A DNA stretch of 64,000 bases, taken from NCBI GenBank assembly GCA_002914805.1, contig JXTB01000738.1:62001-126000 (forward strand). Reading direction: 5' to 3'. This document shows positions 34,714 through 46,967 of the stretch, in pieces (position 1 is the stretch's first letter; each line of letters begins with the position of its first letter). The position numbers and the translations under genes were made by a program. The notes beneath the pieces are model-generated. The model saw only the letters and a list, made by a program, of their open reading frames with translations. It made no database searches and was not told the DNA's origin. This DNA comes from Parasponia andersonii. Lineage: Eukaryota > Streptophyta > Magnoliopsida > Rosales > Cannabaceae.

Positions 34714-36870
34714 ATGGCTGCTTCTGCTTTGCTTAGCAGTGACAATGCCGGAGGAGACACTACTAGTCCTGACGTGAGTGGAAACGCCGCGGCCACCAAT
34801 AATAATAATAGTGATAATCACACTAGTGCAACCGCTCATGTCGCCGGAGCTGGAGGTTCCAATAGCAGCGGGAGCAGTGAAGGCCTGAGCATCACCGTAA
34901 ACCGACGTCGTTTCCAACCACAACAGCAGCAGCAGCAGCAGCAAAGACTAGCGGTACTGTCCGTTGAGGGAGGAAAGATGGTTAGGAAGAGGATGGCCTC
35001 CGAGATGGAAGTCCAGACCGCCACCGCCTCCGCCGCCGCCGATTATCTCAGGCTATCCAGGCGTGGTGTTCCGATGACCATCGGTTTCTCTTTCCCGGCG
35101 ACTGGTGATAGTAACAGTATTGATAGTAATATGATCAACTATAATGTTATTCCTGCTCCTAACCCAAATACTAGTAGTAGTGCTCCGACCTTAGTTAGAC
35201 CATCATCAGTGAGTACGACCCTGATTAATCCCAACTACTCCACTTTGTTACCATCTTCAACGAGTTTGACCAACATGACGTCAGGTGGGGTTTCTGGGGT
35301 TTTATCTTCTTCTAATATTGCCACTTCTTCTCAAATCGACCCTCTCCATTATCACCATCCTCCTCCTCATCATCATAATTATAATAATCAAATCAGGTCT
35401 CTACCTCATCAGACCCACCAGCAGTACCAGTCCCCAGCCGTTTGTGGGTTCTCGGGTCTTCCCTTGTTCCCACCGGAAACAACCAGCCGAGAAGTAAACA
35501 CCAATACCAACAATAATATCAATATCAACAATACTAGTAGTAATACTAATACTAATACTAATAATAATAATAATAATAATAATAATCCTAGTGCGAGCCC
35601 TCCAGCAGCTGGTGGTTCCGGGTGTAGAGTTATTAGCCCCACGACGACGAGTAGCGCTACAACTTCATCCATGGATGACAACAACCAAAACCACCACAAC
35701 CACAGTGCCTCGGCCACGGCGTGGATCGATGGAATCATTAAAGACCTCATCCACAGCTCCACCAACGTCTCCATCCCTCAGCTCATCCACAACGTTAGAG
35801 AGATCATCTACCCTTGTAACCCCAACCTCGCCACACTCCTCGAGTACCGCCTCCGCACCTGCATAGCCTCCGACCCTCCTCCGCCTCCAAACGTCGCCAT
35901 TTTCTCTCCTCAGCCCGAATCTTCACCCGTCGCTGCCGCAGCCGCCATGAATAACAACAACAACAACAGCGACCTTTACTTGCATTGGGGAGGAGCCGTA
36001 CTTCCACCTCCGCCTCTCCTTCCCTCAACCACCACCGCCGCAGTCGTCGACGTCCAAAGCCACCACGCCCCACAGCAAGACCAGCACCCTGAAAGCTCCT
36101 CCCCCGCGGAGGAACCCGTGCAGGTTCCCTCGCCGGCGGTACTCCTCCGGGAAAAGAAGGAAGAGCTCCGGCAGCAGAAGCGGGACGAGGAGGGGCTGCA
36201 CCTCCTGACCCTCCTTCTCCAATGCGCCGAGGCCGTCTCGGCGGACAACTTCGACGAGGCGAACAAGATCCTCCTCGAGATCTCGGAGCTCTCGACGCCG
36301 TTCGGGACGTCGGCGCAGCGCGTGGCGGCGTACTTCTCGGAGGCGATGTCGGCGAGGCTGGTGAGCTCGTGCCTGGGGATATACGCGGCGGTGCCGGCCG
36401 CGGGGGTCCCGCAGAGCCACAGCCAGAGGATGGCGTCGGCGTTCCAGGTGTTCAATGGGATAAGCCCGTTCGTCAAGTTCTCGCACTTCACGGCCAATCA
36501 GGCCATTCAGGAGGCGTTCGAGAGGGAGGAGAGGGTTCACATCATAGACCTTGACATCATGCAAGGGTTGCAATGGCCCGGCCTTTTTCACATCCTGGCG
36601 TCTAGGCCCGGTGGGCCTCCTTACGTGAGGCTCACGGGCCTAGGCACCTCCATGGACTCACTGGAGGCCACCGGCAAGCGCTTGTCCGATTTCGCCGATA
36701 AGTTGAGGCTCCCTTTCGAGTTCTTTCCGGTGGCCGACAAGGTCGGGAATCTGGACCCGGAGAGGCTCAATGTCAGCAAGAGGGAGGCTGTTGCTGTCCA
36801 TTGGTTGCAGCATTCACTTTACGATGTCACTGGTTCGGACACCAACACCTTGTGGCTTTTGCAGAGGTAA

Positions 36871-36909
<39 letters not shown>

Positions 36910-38073
36910 ATTTATATACAAATGTATACAAACTTTACAATCTCATACTTCAAAAAGATCCAACTCGATCATCCAAGAAAGTTTTTTTTTTTTTTTTTTT
37001 CATGTACTTTCTTTCTTTCCTTTCTGTTATCATGTCTCACTCTCTCATCAGAACTGAAGACCAAGGCTTTTTTAGTATATATATATAGTTTGGACGTTTT
37101 CGAATGTGGTCTTAATATTTACAAAGATTAAGTTTGTATAGCCTGTACAAATTAACAATAATTAATCAGTGGTGCTAATTCTATTTTCATGAAGGAAAAG
37201 GTAAAGGTACTTTGAAAAGAATCAGCACTAATTATATCTACTCCTTTTTGGCTTACTAATAATGCCTTTTGCAATGTCTCGAGAGTTCTTATACATAACC
37301 ATGCAAGCTATAATTCAAACTATATATATGTATATATGTATATGTGTGTGTGTGTAAAAAAAAGAAAAAAAAAAGCATCAAGTTCCCAGTTGTAACATAA
37401 CAAAAGAGTTTTAACTATTTTGTCTTTCTGTCTTGCTAGAGTGAAAAAAGAAAAACTGAGTACAATATTTCGCTCGCTCAACTTACGTGACACTGACACA
37501 GTGACATATAATATATGTCGATATTTTCCTTTATTCATTTTGTTGTCTTAGCATGTATCACAATTATCAAGCTAATCATGATATTTGTATGTGGCATGAC
37601 GATGATAAACAATCAGATTGGCGCCAAAGGTGGTGACAGTGGTGGAGCAGGACCTGAGCCACGCAGGATCTTTCCTAGGGAGGTTCGTGGAAGCGATCCA
37701 CTACTACTCGGCGCTGTTCGACTCGCTCGGAGCGAGCTACGGCGAGGAGAGTGAGGAGCGGCACGTGGTGGAGCAGCAGCTGCTGTCCAGGGAGATAAGG
37801 AACGTCTTGGCGGTGGGAGGACCGTCGAGAAGCAGGGACGTCAAGTTCCACAACTGGCGGGAGAAGCTGCAGCAGTCCGGCTTCCGCGGCATTTCCCTCG
37901 CCGGCAATGCCGCCACGCAGGCCACGCTACTTCTCGGCATGTTCCCCTCCGACGGCTACACCTTGGTGGAGGACAATGGGACCCTCAAGCTTGGCTGGAA
38001 GGACCTTTGCTTGCTTACTGCTTCGGCTTGGAGGCCACCTTACCATGCCACGGCCTCAACTCTTCACTATTAG
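34714..38073 (+). CDS. SCR: SCARECROW, GRAS-family transcription regulator (2 exons, 869 aa)
   Basis: Exons 34714-36866 and 37617-38073. The single intron has canonical GT/AG ends and splits an Arg codon after ..TLWLLQ, the position I recall for Arabidopsis SCR. SCR is a nuclear GRAS protein that partners with SHORT-ROOT and controls the asymmetric division giving endodermis and cortex. Residues about 330-385 carry the conserved SCR N-terminal block ([20 protein letters not shown]). The GRAS domain starts near residue 492 ([20 protein letters not shown]), with [15 protein letters not shown] near 605, [14 protein letters not shown] in the first leucine-rich part, and TASAW at the end. The start [15 protein letters not shown] was chosen over the in-frame ATG 99 bases upstream, which would add a Leu-rich run. 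The N-terminal third is long, with poly-Gln (about 68-77) and Asn/Thr runs (about 263-292), so it exceeds the 653 residues of Arabidopsis SCR. The last about 13 residues (after SAWRPPY) are an unusual tail. Confidence 0.95.
36867..37616 (+). other. SCR intron with a (TC)n tract next to the donor
   Basis: 750-bp intron. The donor GTAAAC is followed only 8 bases in by about 32 bases of (TC)n (36875-36906). A poly-T run at 36981-37000 and a (GT)n/TA stretch at 37321-37356 follow, and the acceptor is CAATCAG. No coding sequence. Confidence 0.85.
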
Positions 38074-39504
38074 ACCACTTTCTTATAGTCCCAAGAGAGC
38101 TTAGAAGTACTATTTGGCTTTACGTTTTTATCATTTTTCTTTTCTTTTTTGGGGGGATTAAGTTGAACATGTTCTTACAGTTACCATGAGAAATACTTTC
38201 TAGGTTGAGCTATATGGGTAGTGAGGATATGTATAATCTGCAGATGATCACTCATTATTAGAGCCAGACAAACTTGGTCTTCCTTTCCCTTATGTACTGT
38301 ACTCCGCTTTTATAATTTATTTATTCATTTTTTTCCCCCCTTATTATGTTACAATTTACTTTGGGTCAGGGTTTGGTTAGAGGACTTCCTAGTATTGAAC
38401 TGGCTGTTTCTAGAAATAAAAATTCACGCCACAGAGTCCACTAGGCTAGCCAGTAGTCAATTGATGGTTTGGACATGTTTCCTCTTCTTCATTTTTTATT
38501 TTTTTATGTTATTTTTAAAGGAAACTACTCCCAAGCCCAAAGTTGAGCTGGAAATCACAATCTGATCTCAGTGGCAATTGGATAACATAGCATAGCCCGT
38601 GGGGGTTCTACATGGCACCAGTGATAAACTGACAGCAACAATGTACTGCTCTTTCGTTGATAATCATTAAGCTCCATATTACAATTGGAGATGCAACCGA
38701 AGTTCCTATGCATTTTCCTTTTTCCTTCCAGCTTCCGAATACAACTCTTCACTAATATTTGAGCCTAAGTCCCTTTCACACAACTCTGTTCAGTTTGATC
38801 CAGCTATAATTTGAGCCAAATTTTAGAGTCGGATCTACCTAGGCCGAAATCCAATACTGGTTTAAAAGACAACAATTAAAATGTAAAAAGTTTCGTAGAA
38901 AAGAATTGACACGGGTGAAAAAATTTAGTCAATTGATATTCGCACAATCTTAACAAAAAAAAAAACGAAAAACAAAAATTCCAATTATGTAAAATACAAT
39001 CCTGAAAGAAGAATGATTCCCTTTGAATGCAAACAAGACTAGTCAGGCTTTAGAGCCAATAGTCAATTATATTTTTGAAATGGGCAATTGAATCTCCTTG
39101 AACCAAACATACCATCGCAACTTCCCTTGTACAGAATTTATTTGGATGGTTCTCCACTCCCATTCAGTTTACAGAAGCCAGAAAGCTACTAATATCACCC
39201 CCTGGATTATCTATCATTCTCTTTTCAATCCCCTAATACTCGTGACTGGAAACTTTGGTTGCCATCAGGGAGCCCCATCCCCTTGTGCTCTTCTGGAAAG
39301 TGGATAAATTTAATATTTACCAAAAAAATTTAGAATTTACTGTTTGTTAAACTCAGGATGGCAATCTCTTCTTCCAAATCCCAAAACCCGTTCGGGTTTT
39401 TTTTGATGAATAACGTCAGCAACCACAAAATCGACATCCACAAATTTCTTCTGAGGTCAATGTCGCCAAGTATCTCTACCAGAAAACCAACACTGTCAAG
39501 CTTG
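38074..39504. other. 3-prime flanks of convergent SCR and GAUT7
   Basis: About 1.4 kb between two stop codons facing each other. A candidate polyadenylation hexamer AATAAA on the plus strand lies at 38415-38420. No further gene is seen; the short frames here are not protein-like. Confidence 0.6.
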
Positions 39505-42500
39505 TCATGAACTTACATTGCAATCACTCAAGAATTGCTCTTCTTGGTTCCGAAAGTTCCTCCAGAAATGCCTATATTTTGGGATTCCCAACTCAAGCCA
39601 AGGTTTCATGTTTCCATTATAGTGCAAAACGGCAGCTCTTTTTATGGCTTGTATATTAAGCCCGTATTCATGACCTAGTCCAGACAAAGCCCAGGAGTCA
39701 TCAAGAACGTATATCAAATCCTGAAAGGTAAGCAAGCTCGCGTGCAATGCAACAGCTTCACTTGGTCCTTCTTGCATACTCAGCTGTACATAGATTGTAA
39801 AAGAATTAAGTCAAAATATTTGAATAGCTCAGAAATGAAAAATTTAGAAATAAATGTCAGTGGAAAAAGAAAAAAGATGGAGGAATTTACAAAAGGAAGT
39901 CCTATTTAGAAATAAGATGACATTGTGAAACTCATTATATTTAGCAAAAATGCACTAATAAGACTTGCCTCCTTTACCAATGTTCGGTGTGTTTCAGTAA
40001 GATCAAGCTCTCTCCACTTGTCCAGATCAATGACATTCAAGCCAGACATCCAAACACAAGAGTTTCTATCGAAATTTTTCCCACCCAAATAGCTTTTTAG
40101 AATATTTAATTTTATGGAGCACAAGTGCACTGCACCATTAACTTTTCCTCCCAGGTCGAGGCTCCAAAGGGCTGACAAATCCTTCTGGACAACAACATCA
40201 TCATCCAAAACCACAACTTTCTTCAAATTCTGGAAAATCTGTGGTAGGAGATAGTGTGAATTAGAGAAAGTTGACAAGTATTCCGTTCTAATCTGGGCCA
40301 TGGGTGAAGAATTTTCGACGCTATGGAAGGAAACACGAAATTCCACAGGCAACGAGAGATGTAAGTTGTCTGAATTAAATTGTTCAATGTTTAACACTTG
40401 AACTGTTGCTTCTTTATAAGTGTTTCTGATGAACCATAGCTTCATTGCATAGTAATTCTGTGCATTAGTTAGCACATGAAAAACCTGATTCGCACTTTCC
40501 TGAAATCGCAAAACAGCCAATCAGTGCCATAATGCTGAAAGCAAAAACGAACTTCACCAAGACAAGCTATAGAGACTATCTGAACATACTTTGGCATGCA
40601 TTACAGTCGAGTTTATTACAACTGATGCTGCAAGTATATTGTTGGAGAATATGACATAATGCTGCAAAGCAGGATCCGTGTATTTCTCAGTGGAAGAGAG
40701 CTCCACATCATGTGGTGATTTAAAATATTCGACAGTCAGTCTCATGGACAGGCAGTGGAGACTCTTTGGCATTGTCTGCACAGCCAGTTGGTAGAGGAAG
40801 GCACTTTGTTTCATGTGGAAGTTAGCTTCATCCTCTGTCATATCAAATATTTGTCTCAATTTTTTGTCAACATTATTACACTCCACAGGGAATTGTTTAG
40901 CTTTTGCTATTACAGCTTCCATCCTCTTTAGCTTCTTCTCGACCCTGATCAAATAATAAAAATCTGGTTACTTTGATAACCATAGAAAATACACATTAAA
41001 AACTGTAGCATAGAAATAAACCATTAGTGTTGTTCAAATCATATAGTAACTTGATGTATGCACCAGAACTTAATCACCATGGTAACGTCAGTTGTTATTG
41101 ACTCATCCAAACTGCTTGTCTAGAATCATCAATCATAACTTAAGAGGGATTTACGCCCAATAGGACAACTAATGTGGTCCTTGTGCGATAAAAGGTCCTC
41201 TCAATAATTATATAAAAAAAGGCCTATGTTGCCATGTCACCTATATACTGAAATGCCCCAACCATAAACCTCTTTCGAAATTATATTTAAAAAAAAACAA
41301 AAAAATTATAACACAAGACTTACTCTCTGTCCATCAAACTCTCTCTTCCAAAAACAAATTAAAAAAAATAAAAATGACTTGATTGAAAAAATTCATTGAT
41401 AAAAAATGACATAACGAGTACCGAGGTCAAGTACAAGAAACACATTAGAATTAACTCTCAACATTGAGAGCTCGACCGGGGTTCAACCATCATATTCAAC
41501 CACAGAAAAAGGATAGATTAAAGCCTTTAAATTTAAAATTAGGGTAAAAAATTAGTATCCCTGTTATTTAAATGAGATTGATTATGCAAAAGGAAACCTA
41601 ATACCATACCAGAGCGAATAAATTTGGGTTAAAAGAGGTCCATTGTAAAGGCCTGGTCCATATCCCAATAGTGGAGGCTACTAGCAAAAGGCAACCTGAA
41701 GGTCATATAGAATGACGCAAAAGCATTAACCACTCTCAATGTAAGATTTCACAGTCCACCATGCTCAGCCGGATCATTCTTGTGGGATCCACATGGTCAA
41801 TCATTAGGACTCCACACTTTAATTATTTTTCTCAGTGGCCCATTATTCTACCTCACACAACATTTTTGGCAAGTCACCTATAAATCCCATTCCTTGTCCT
41901 GGAAGACACTGCAACAATAAACTCATGTGATCCAATCTTAGGGGCTGGCTTCTCTATAGTTGCAAAAGTCCGGAAATTGAGGACCCGGGAGTAGTTTATA
42001 TAAACTCATCTAGACATGATTCATTTATTAATGTAATGGTTGTTACTTATTAACATTATTGGTCATGCTGAAAGAACAGCTACTAAACACACAGAGGTAC
42101 AAGTATGTATGTAAAGTCTATTGTCAAGGAAATTTTAGAAAACCAGTTCAATGTATGTCCTAGCATAAAAATTAAGAAACTGGCAGCATCACTATTTGAC
42201 TGAAGAAGAAATTATGAAAATATTGCAGTTTATCAGCTGGAAGATAAAAATTGAAAAATTAAAGTCAAACAGCAAATCTAAAACGACAACAATTAGTATC
42301 TTAGCTAGCGGTCAGTGCAGATGGTCAATAGTGAAATCATACAGAAGTTTTGGATACTTACTGTGGTGGAAGATCAGCATCTGTAGTAGATTCACTAAAA
42401 ATACGCTCCAATTCCTGAATATTTTGTTTCAACTCTCGAGACAACTTGTCCTGTGCTGGAAGTTTTGCAATAGTCGGATAGTATGCTCTTGCCACAAATA

Positions 42501-45500
42501 ATTGATCCTTCAATTTCTTGACCATGGAATCCTTCATATCTTCTTTATGTTCCCGACTCCAAAGGCAGTAGCTCCCATATTTTAACTCACATTGTTTGCT
42601 ACTTTCGTCAACATTTTTTAGATCTTCAGTTATGTGAGTTGGACCATCAACACTGGTCTTCTGTTATAAAATTTCAAATCAATGATCAATCAAAGAAGCA
42701 ATTCAAGCACTAGAAAAAAGTTAGCAAGTTCCAAAATCTTTCAGCAATAGACTGAACATGCATACATTCATGTTGGGAAATGACTGTTGAACTTTCTTAG
42801 TTGGTGGCGGAACTCCTACAAGTTGAATTGAAGAAAGTATATGTTAATGTTCATAAATTTTAAGTGGGAAGGAGAAATATCTCAGCAGTTACAAAAAATC
42901 AATATGTGAAGGGTCTAAGGAAACCTGTTTTCGGAACATCATCATGCGCGGTACCACTGCTCGAAGTTTCCTTTTCAGATTCACGTATAGATTTCTTAAA
43001 TAAATCCTGGCACACAGAATTTATGGTAGTGAGACAATACGTCAACATTATTGAGATTACTTCACAACACCTAAATATTTAAGCTTTATGTTAAGCATGG
43101 AATAAAACCCAAGCCTTGGGACTCAAATAACATCTCCATTTTACTCTAGATAGGGATAATAGAATAACTTCAATGTTATCCAATATAGAGAACGAACATT
43201 ATATGCCAGGGGGAATTTTACTTTACTTTATTTTGCAATCACCACCTCATGCTAAAATTCTAATGAGAGAGAGAGAGAGAGCAACTGAAATGTAGAAGAA
43301 GCCCCTTCCCTCCTAAAAAACAAGGAGGTGCCACCAGGAATCCATGATACAACCAGACAATCACTCTCTTGCCACTACCAGCATTAAATCCAACTCGTGT
43401 ACCAAGTTTTTTAAATAAGAAACAAAACTCGTACTAAAAAAATAACAAATACAAAAGAAAAGTGCATAAGAAATCCACTGAAATAGAAAAATTACAATAG
43501 TAGACTCCAATCCCTGACCAGAATAGAAAAAGAAACGCTATTAAATTCTTTTACGTCATGAAACCAAATTGACATCCAGCATCTAATCTTATCCCATAAA
43601 GACTCCAAGCTATTTTCTACATCTTCAAAAATCCTTCTGTTACACTCTAACCAAAGAGCGCAAAGTAGCTACACTTACCACCTTCCAAAGGGTCTAACCA
43701 AAGAGCCAAAAGTAGCTACAGTGACCACCTTCCAAAGGGTTTTACCACTTTTACTGCCATAAAAACCTTGCCATAACCTCAGTAAATCCAACAAGATCTA
43801 GGTAACATCCAACTTCTTGCACCTTCCTTTGGCACCTTACACCATAATTTTTAGAGAAGCCACAGATGGTTAATAGATTCACAAAGTGCACACCAGCCGG
43901 AGTTGCAATATTAAAAAGGGGATACCTACGGGACGATTCTATGAAGACCGTAAATGAAACGAGAAGCCTTTCATAAAGTGCATCAAACTCAAGACCAATG
44001 GGCTAGTAAAGAAAACAGATTTGGACAAATCAAAGAAAAACAATTCTAGAATCAAGCATTAAGTTACTATAGGCAAACAGGGTAGTAAAACGGAACAAAC
44101 TAGGGTCAAGCAAAGAGAGGAAAAAGGAAAGCCATCAAGAAAACCATATTTTAACCCATCACAAGTGATGATACATAAGGCGTCCTTAGTCAGTGGTAAG
44201 GACTTGTAGTTTCATTGATTTTCTTATGATTGTTTATTTTAAGTTTATGATGGAGGATGTCTAATATTCTCTCAGTCATGGAACTTCTTTTTCATTAATG
44301 AAGTTCTATTTTGTGCTTTAAAAGAAAAAAGTTGTAACACTACGAAAGAAATTGCAAAATGAACATTTATACTTCTGCAGGCTTATTATATATAAAACCT
44401 TGTAACTTCAAAGAGAATGCAAACTGAAATTTAAGCATGCTATTGGTACTTCAAACAGAAAGCTACATGTGTATATATAGAGTTATTTAAATAAGAAATC
44501 AAATTCTACATTAACATTTCAAACCATTACAAAAAACTTTATATGGATTTTAGAAAGACATAAATTCTAAAAAAAAATACTTCTCAATCTGGCAAAAACA
44601 AATAAATAAATAAACTGGGCCCAACGTACATGCAAAGGAGTCCACCCAAAAAAAGAAGCTAGGGTATATGGCTGCAGAAGAACATAGAGAGGAAGCTCCA
44701 CCAAAAGAAGAACTCAAAGGAGAAATGCATGCAAAGGATGGACCTCAACATTGCACATTTTCACAGAAAAACGCATCATGTATTTACTTTTTCAAAATTT
44801 CATTAATAATTATGTTGAAAAGCTTTGCAAAAATACCTTGGCCACATCCAATTTTGTAAGTGTTTGAAGGGAAGAATAGATAACAATAATAGATCTCAAA
44901 GGTAAAGACAACATAAGCAGAAATATTGATTGAAATATGAAAAAGAAAGGCCACAAACTCTTTAGCATAAAAGATGGTGCAAAACATTAGTAGTGTTAGT
45001 GTTTTCTCAATTGAAAGAAACAGGCAGGTTGAGCTTGAAAGCATACAAGTATAAAACTATTAGGTGAGCCACCGAATTACAAATCCAATTTACATGATGA
45101 GATGTCACCATAGCACATTGACGGACAGATAGAACTTGAATTCTTATGGGGCTGTCATGTTGGGTAGGCAGTGAGAATAAGTTGAAAAAGTTAGGTTCTA
45201 GATCTGACGTTAAAATGGAAGAAGTTGACTCCTAGAGTAAAGATAAGTTGTTGACTAATGCGAGAAATCAGAAAGAGAGGAGAAAGTGCTAGAAGTGTCA
45301 GCACACAGAAAGAGAGTAGAATGAGACTCTCGCAAGCAAGTAGCACATATTGGAAAAGCTAGCAGCACCACAAATCTCTTTGCTTGCCAACAGTTCAAGT
45401 ACTTAATGTGATTCCAAAAGTAAAACCGAATGCAAATTTATGCACATATGGAGAAACATAAGAGGTGTCAAGAGAAAATCCACAATAACATCAAAAACAT

Positions 45501-46594
45501 AAAGCCCATGTCAACGTTAGCACCGCGCGACCCCCTCAAGCTGATACAATCATTGTGTCCTAGACTCCTATCAACATCCTCATCATCCCCAATTCCATAA
45601 GGTTGGCCCAACCTACTAGTAGCTCACTCCAGGATTCAAGGGTCACGAAAGCTGATGTTATACTTGCCCCAAAATCTCTCCAAGCCGTTGGCTATTGGCA
45701 GGTGCAAACATCCCTTTTCATTAAAAGACATGACAAATTCCACTAAAACAAAACTAATTTCTGAACAAGCAAACCTACCACTAAATAGCTAAGAGGTTTC
45801 TCATCCATGCTATGAAATATTGCATATAGTGCTAGATTCATTTCTTTAAGAATTCGATTAATTGGTCATAATTGCGGCCATTGCCCCATACACAAGTCAA
45901 TAGTCTAGTAGTTTGAAGTTTGAACTTGAGATTATTCGCCAAGTTTCCTCTTAGTTATGCCTAAGCCATAATCAACATCAGATGATTCAATAGAAGCAAC
46001 ATAACACTAAAAGAAAAGTTCATCATATCTCCCAATTATGATCATCAAACACGTGAAAAAACAAAATAATTTGTTTGCGTCAATTTCAAGATTGCAACAC
46101 ACTAGCTATGGTTTGATAGTAACATAAATATAAGTATTGACCATGAAAGCACCAAGCAACAAACCTGGGAAAGAGTTGGTGCCAATCTTCTCACAAGATC
46201 GTCCACATGGCGTGATTGATCTCCCTGCCAAAAACAATCAAAGGATAAACAATCATAAGACTAGTGAGACTATGAAAATAAACAAGTAAAGGGTTTCATT
46301 GCTCTTGTGGAATAGAGGATATTATAAAGTACATGAACAAAAATTACAAGCAAGTCAAGTCCGAAATCGGATCAAATGGACAGCATTACCTCAGATTGAT
46401 CAGAAGTATCTCTACTATACCCTCGAATTGGATTCTGACAGAGAAAAACGAAATCAACAAAACAACATTGAAAGCACAAGAAACTTGAGTAAATTCACCA
46501 CTATCAGTTCTAATCCTTACCGTAGCCGCCGAACTTTGTTCAGACGCGAACCCTGCATAGGAAGCAAAGACCATGAAGCATCAAATTGGTATAA

Positions 46595-46665
<71 letters not shown>

Positions 46666-46967
46666 TTCTAAAAATGGAGTCGATCTGAGACAAATCGAGA
46701 GAAGAAGCAGAAGATAGTGGGTGGAGGGTAGAGAGGGCGTAAGTGGGGAAGGGAAGAAGAGACAGATCTAAAGCAAATGGGGCAATTGAGAATGGGCGTA
46801 AAGTAAAAGAAAGTAAGACCTGGAGAATGGAAGCCATTGTGAAGACCAAGCAAGAAGACGAGCGGAACGAGCATGGAGAAGAGGACGAGGCCCAGCACCC
46901 CAATCACCAACCCTCGCCATCGCCGCTTCATCGGTGAAACGCCATACGAAGAGCCCCCGCTCTTCAT
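39505..46967 (-). CDS. GAUT7: GAUT7-type galacturonosyltransferase-family protein (10 exons, 626 aa)
   Basis: Exons in coding order: 46967-46820, 46552-46521, 46434-46390, 46224-46165, 43006-42925, 42815-42766, 42660-42362, 40944-40590, 40499-39969, 39783-39505. They sum to 1881 bases in one open frame, 626 aa against 619 for Arabidopsis GAUT7. The protein has a short cytosolic start (MKSGGSSYGVSPMKRRWRG), one signal anchor (about 20-43), a stem, then the GT8 catalytic-type domain: VVVLDDDVVVQKDLSALW with the DDD at about 456-458, WMSGLNVIDLDKW, and HYNGNMKPW at about 588-596. In Arabidopsis GAUT7 anchors GAUT1 in the Golgi in the homogalacturonan-synthesising complex; the same role is inferred here. 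Diagnostic stretches are NVDKKLRQIFDMTEDEANF and MPKSLHCLSMRLTVE. One intron uses a GC donor. Small exons 2-4 were placed by splice sites and phase and are a little less certain. Confidence 0.93.
39784..39968 (-). other. GC-AG intron of GAUT7 (last intron)
   Basis: On the minus strand the exon ends ..GTAAAGGAG and the intron begins GCAAGTCTT, ending ATGTACAG. The alternative GT donor (GTAAAG, seven bases earlier) would remove conserved residues and shift the frame. The GC donor keeps the phase and joins ..LVKE to LSMQEG, matching the family. The AG-GCAAGT context is the usual one for GC donors. Confidence 0.8.
43007..46164 (-). other. GAUT7 intron 4, 3.2 kb, repeat-bearing
   Basis: The largest intron of the gene. 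It has a (GA)n tract at 43265-43282, the LINE fragment listed separately, a LINE-3-prime-end-like stretch near 44160-44330 (..TTTTTCATTAATGAAGTTCT.. then A-rich), and otherwise AT-rich sequence without coding signal. Confidence 0.7.
43480..43960 (-). mobile_element. LINE fragment (end of ORF2) inside GAUT7 intron 4
   Basis: On the minus strand one reads CNRRIFEDVENSLESLWDKI and, just upstream, pieces with a cysteine spacing like the zinc-binding end of plant LINE reverse transcriptases (WCALCESINHLW). Stops and frame breaks interrupt it, so it is dead. It lies in the same strand sense as GAUT7. A 47-base internal direct duplication at 43647-43740 lies within it. Confidence 0.65.
46595..46662. 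repeat. Compound (CA)n(TA)n microsatellite in GAUT7 intron 1
   Basis: About 25 bases of CA repeat followed directly by about 43 bases of TA repeat, between the first and second coding exons (46552 and 46820). It creates open frames on both strands that are not genes. Confidence 0.95.

Noticed and set aside
35976..36591. Long minus-strand open frames (173 and 188 codons) and a 110-codon plus-strand frame
   Set aside because: They are antisense or out-of-frame shadows of the GC-rich GRAS exon of SCARECROW; the real frame matches a known protein end to end.
46299..46903. Open frames of 121 and 128 codons crossing the CA/TA microsatellite
   Set aside because: They overlap GAUT7 exons 1-3 in wrong frames and owe their length to the simple repeat.
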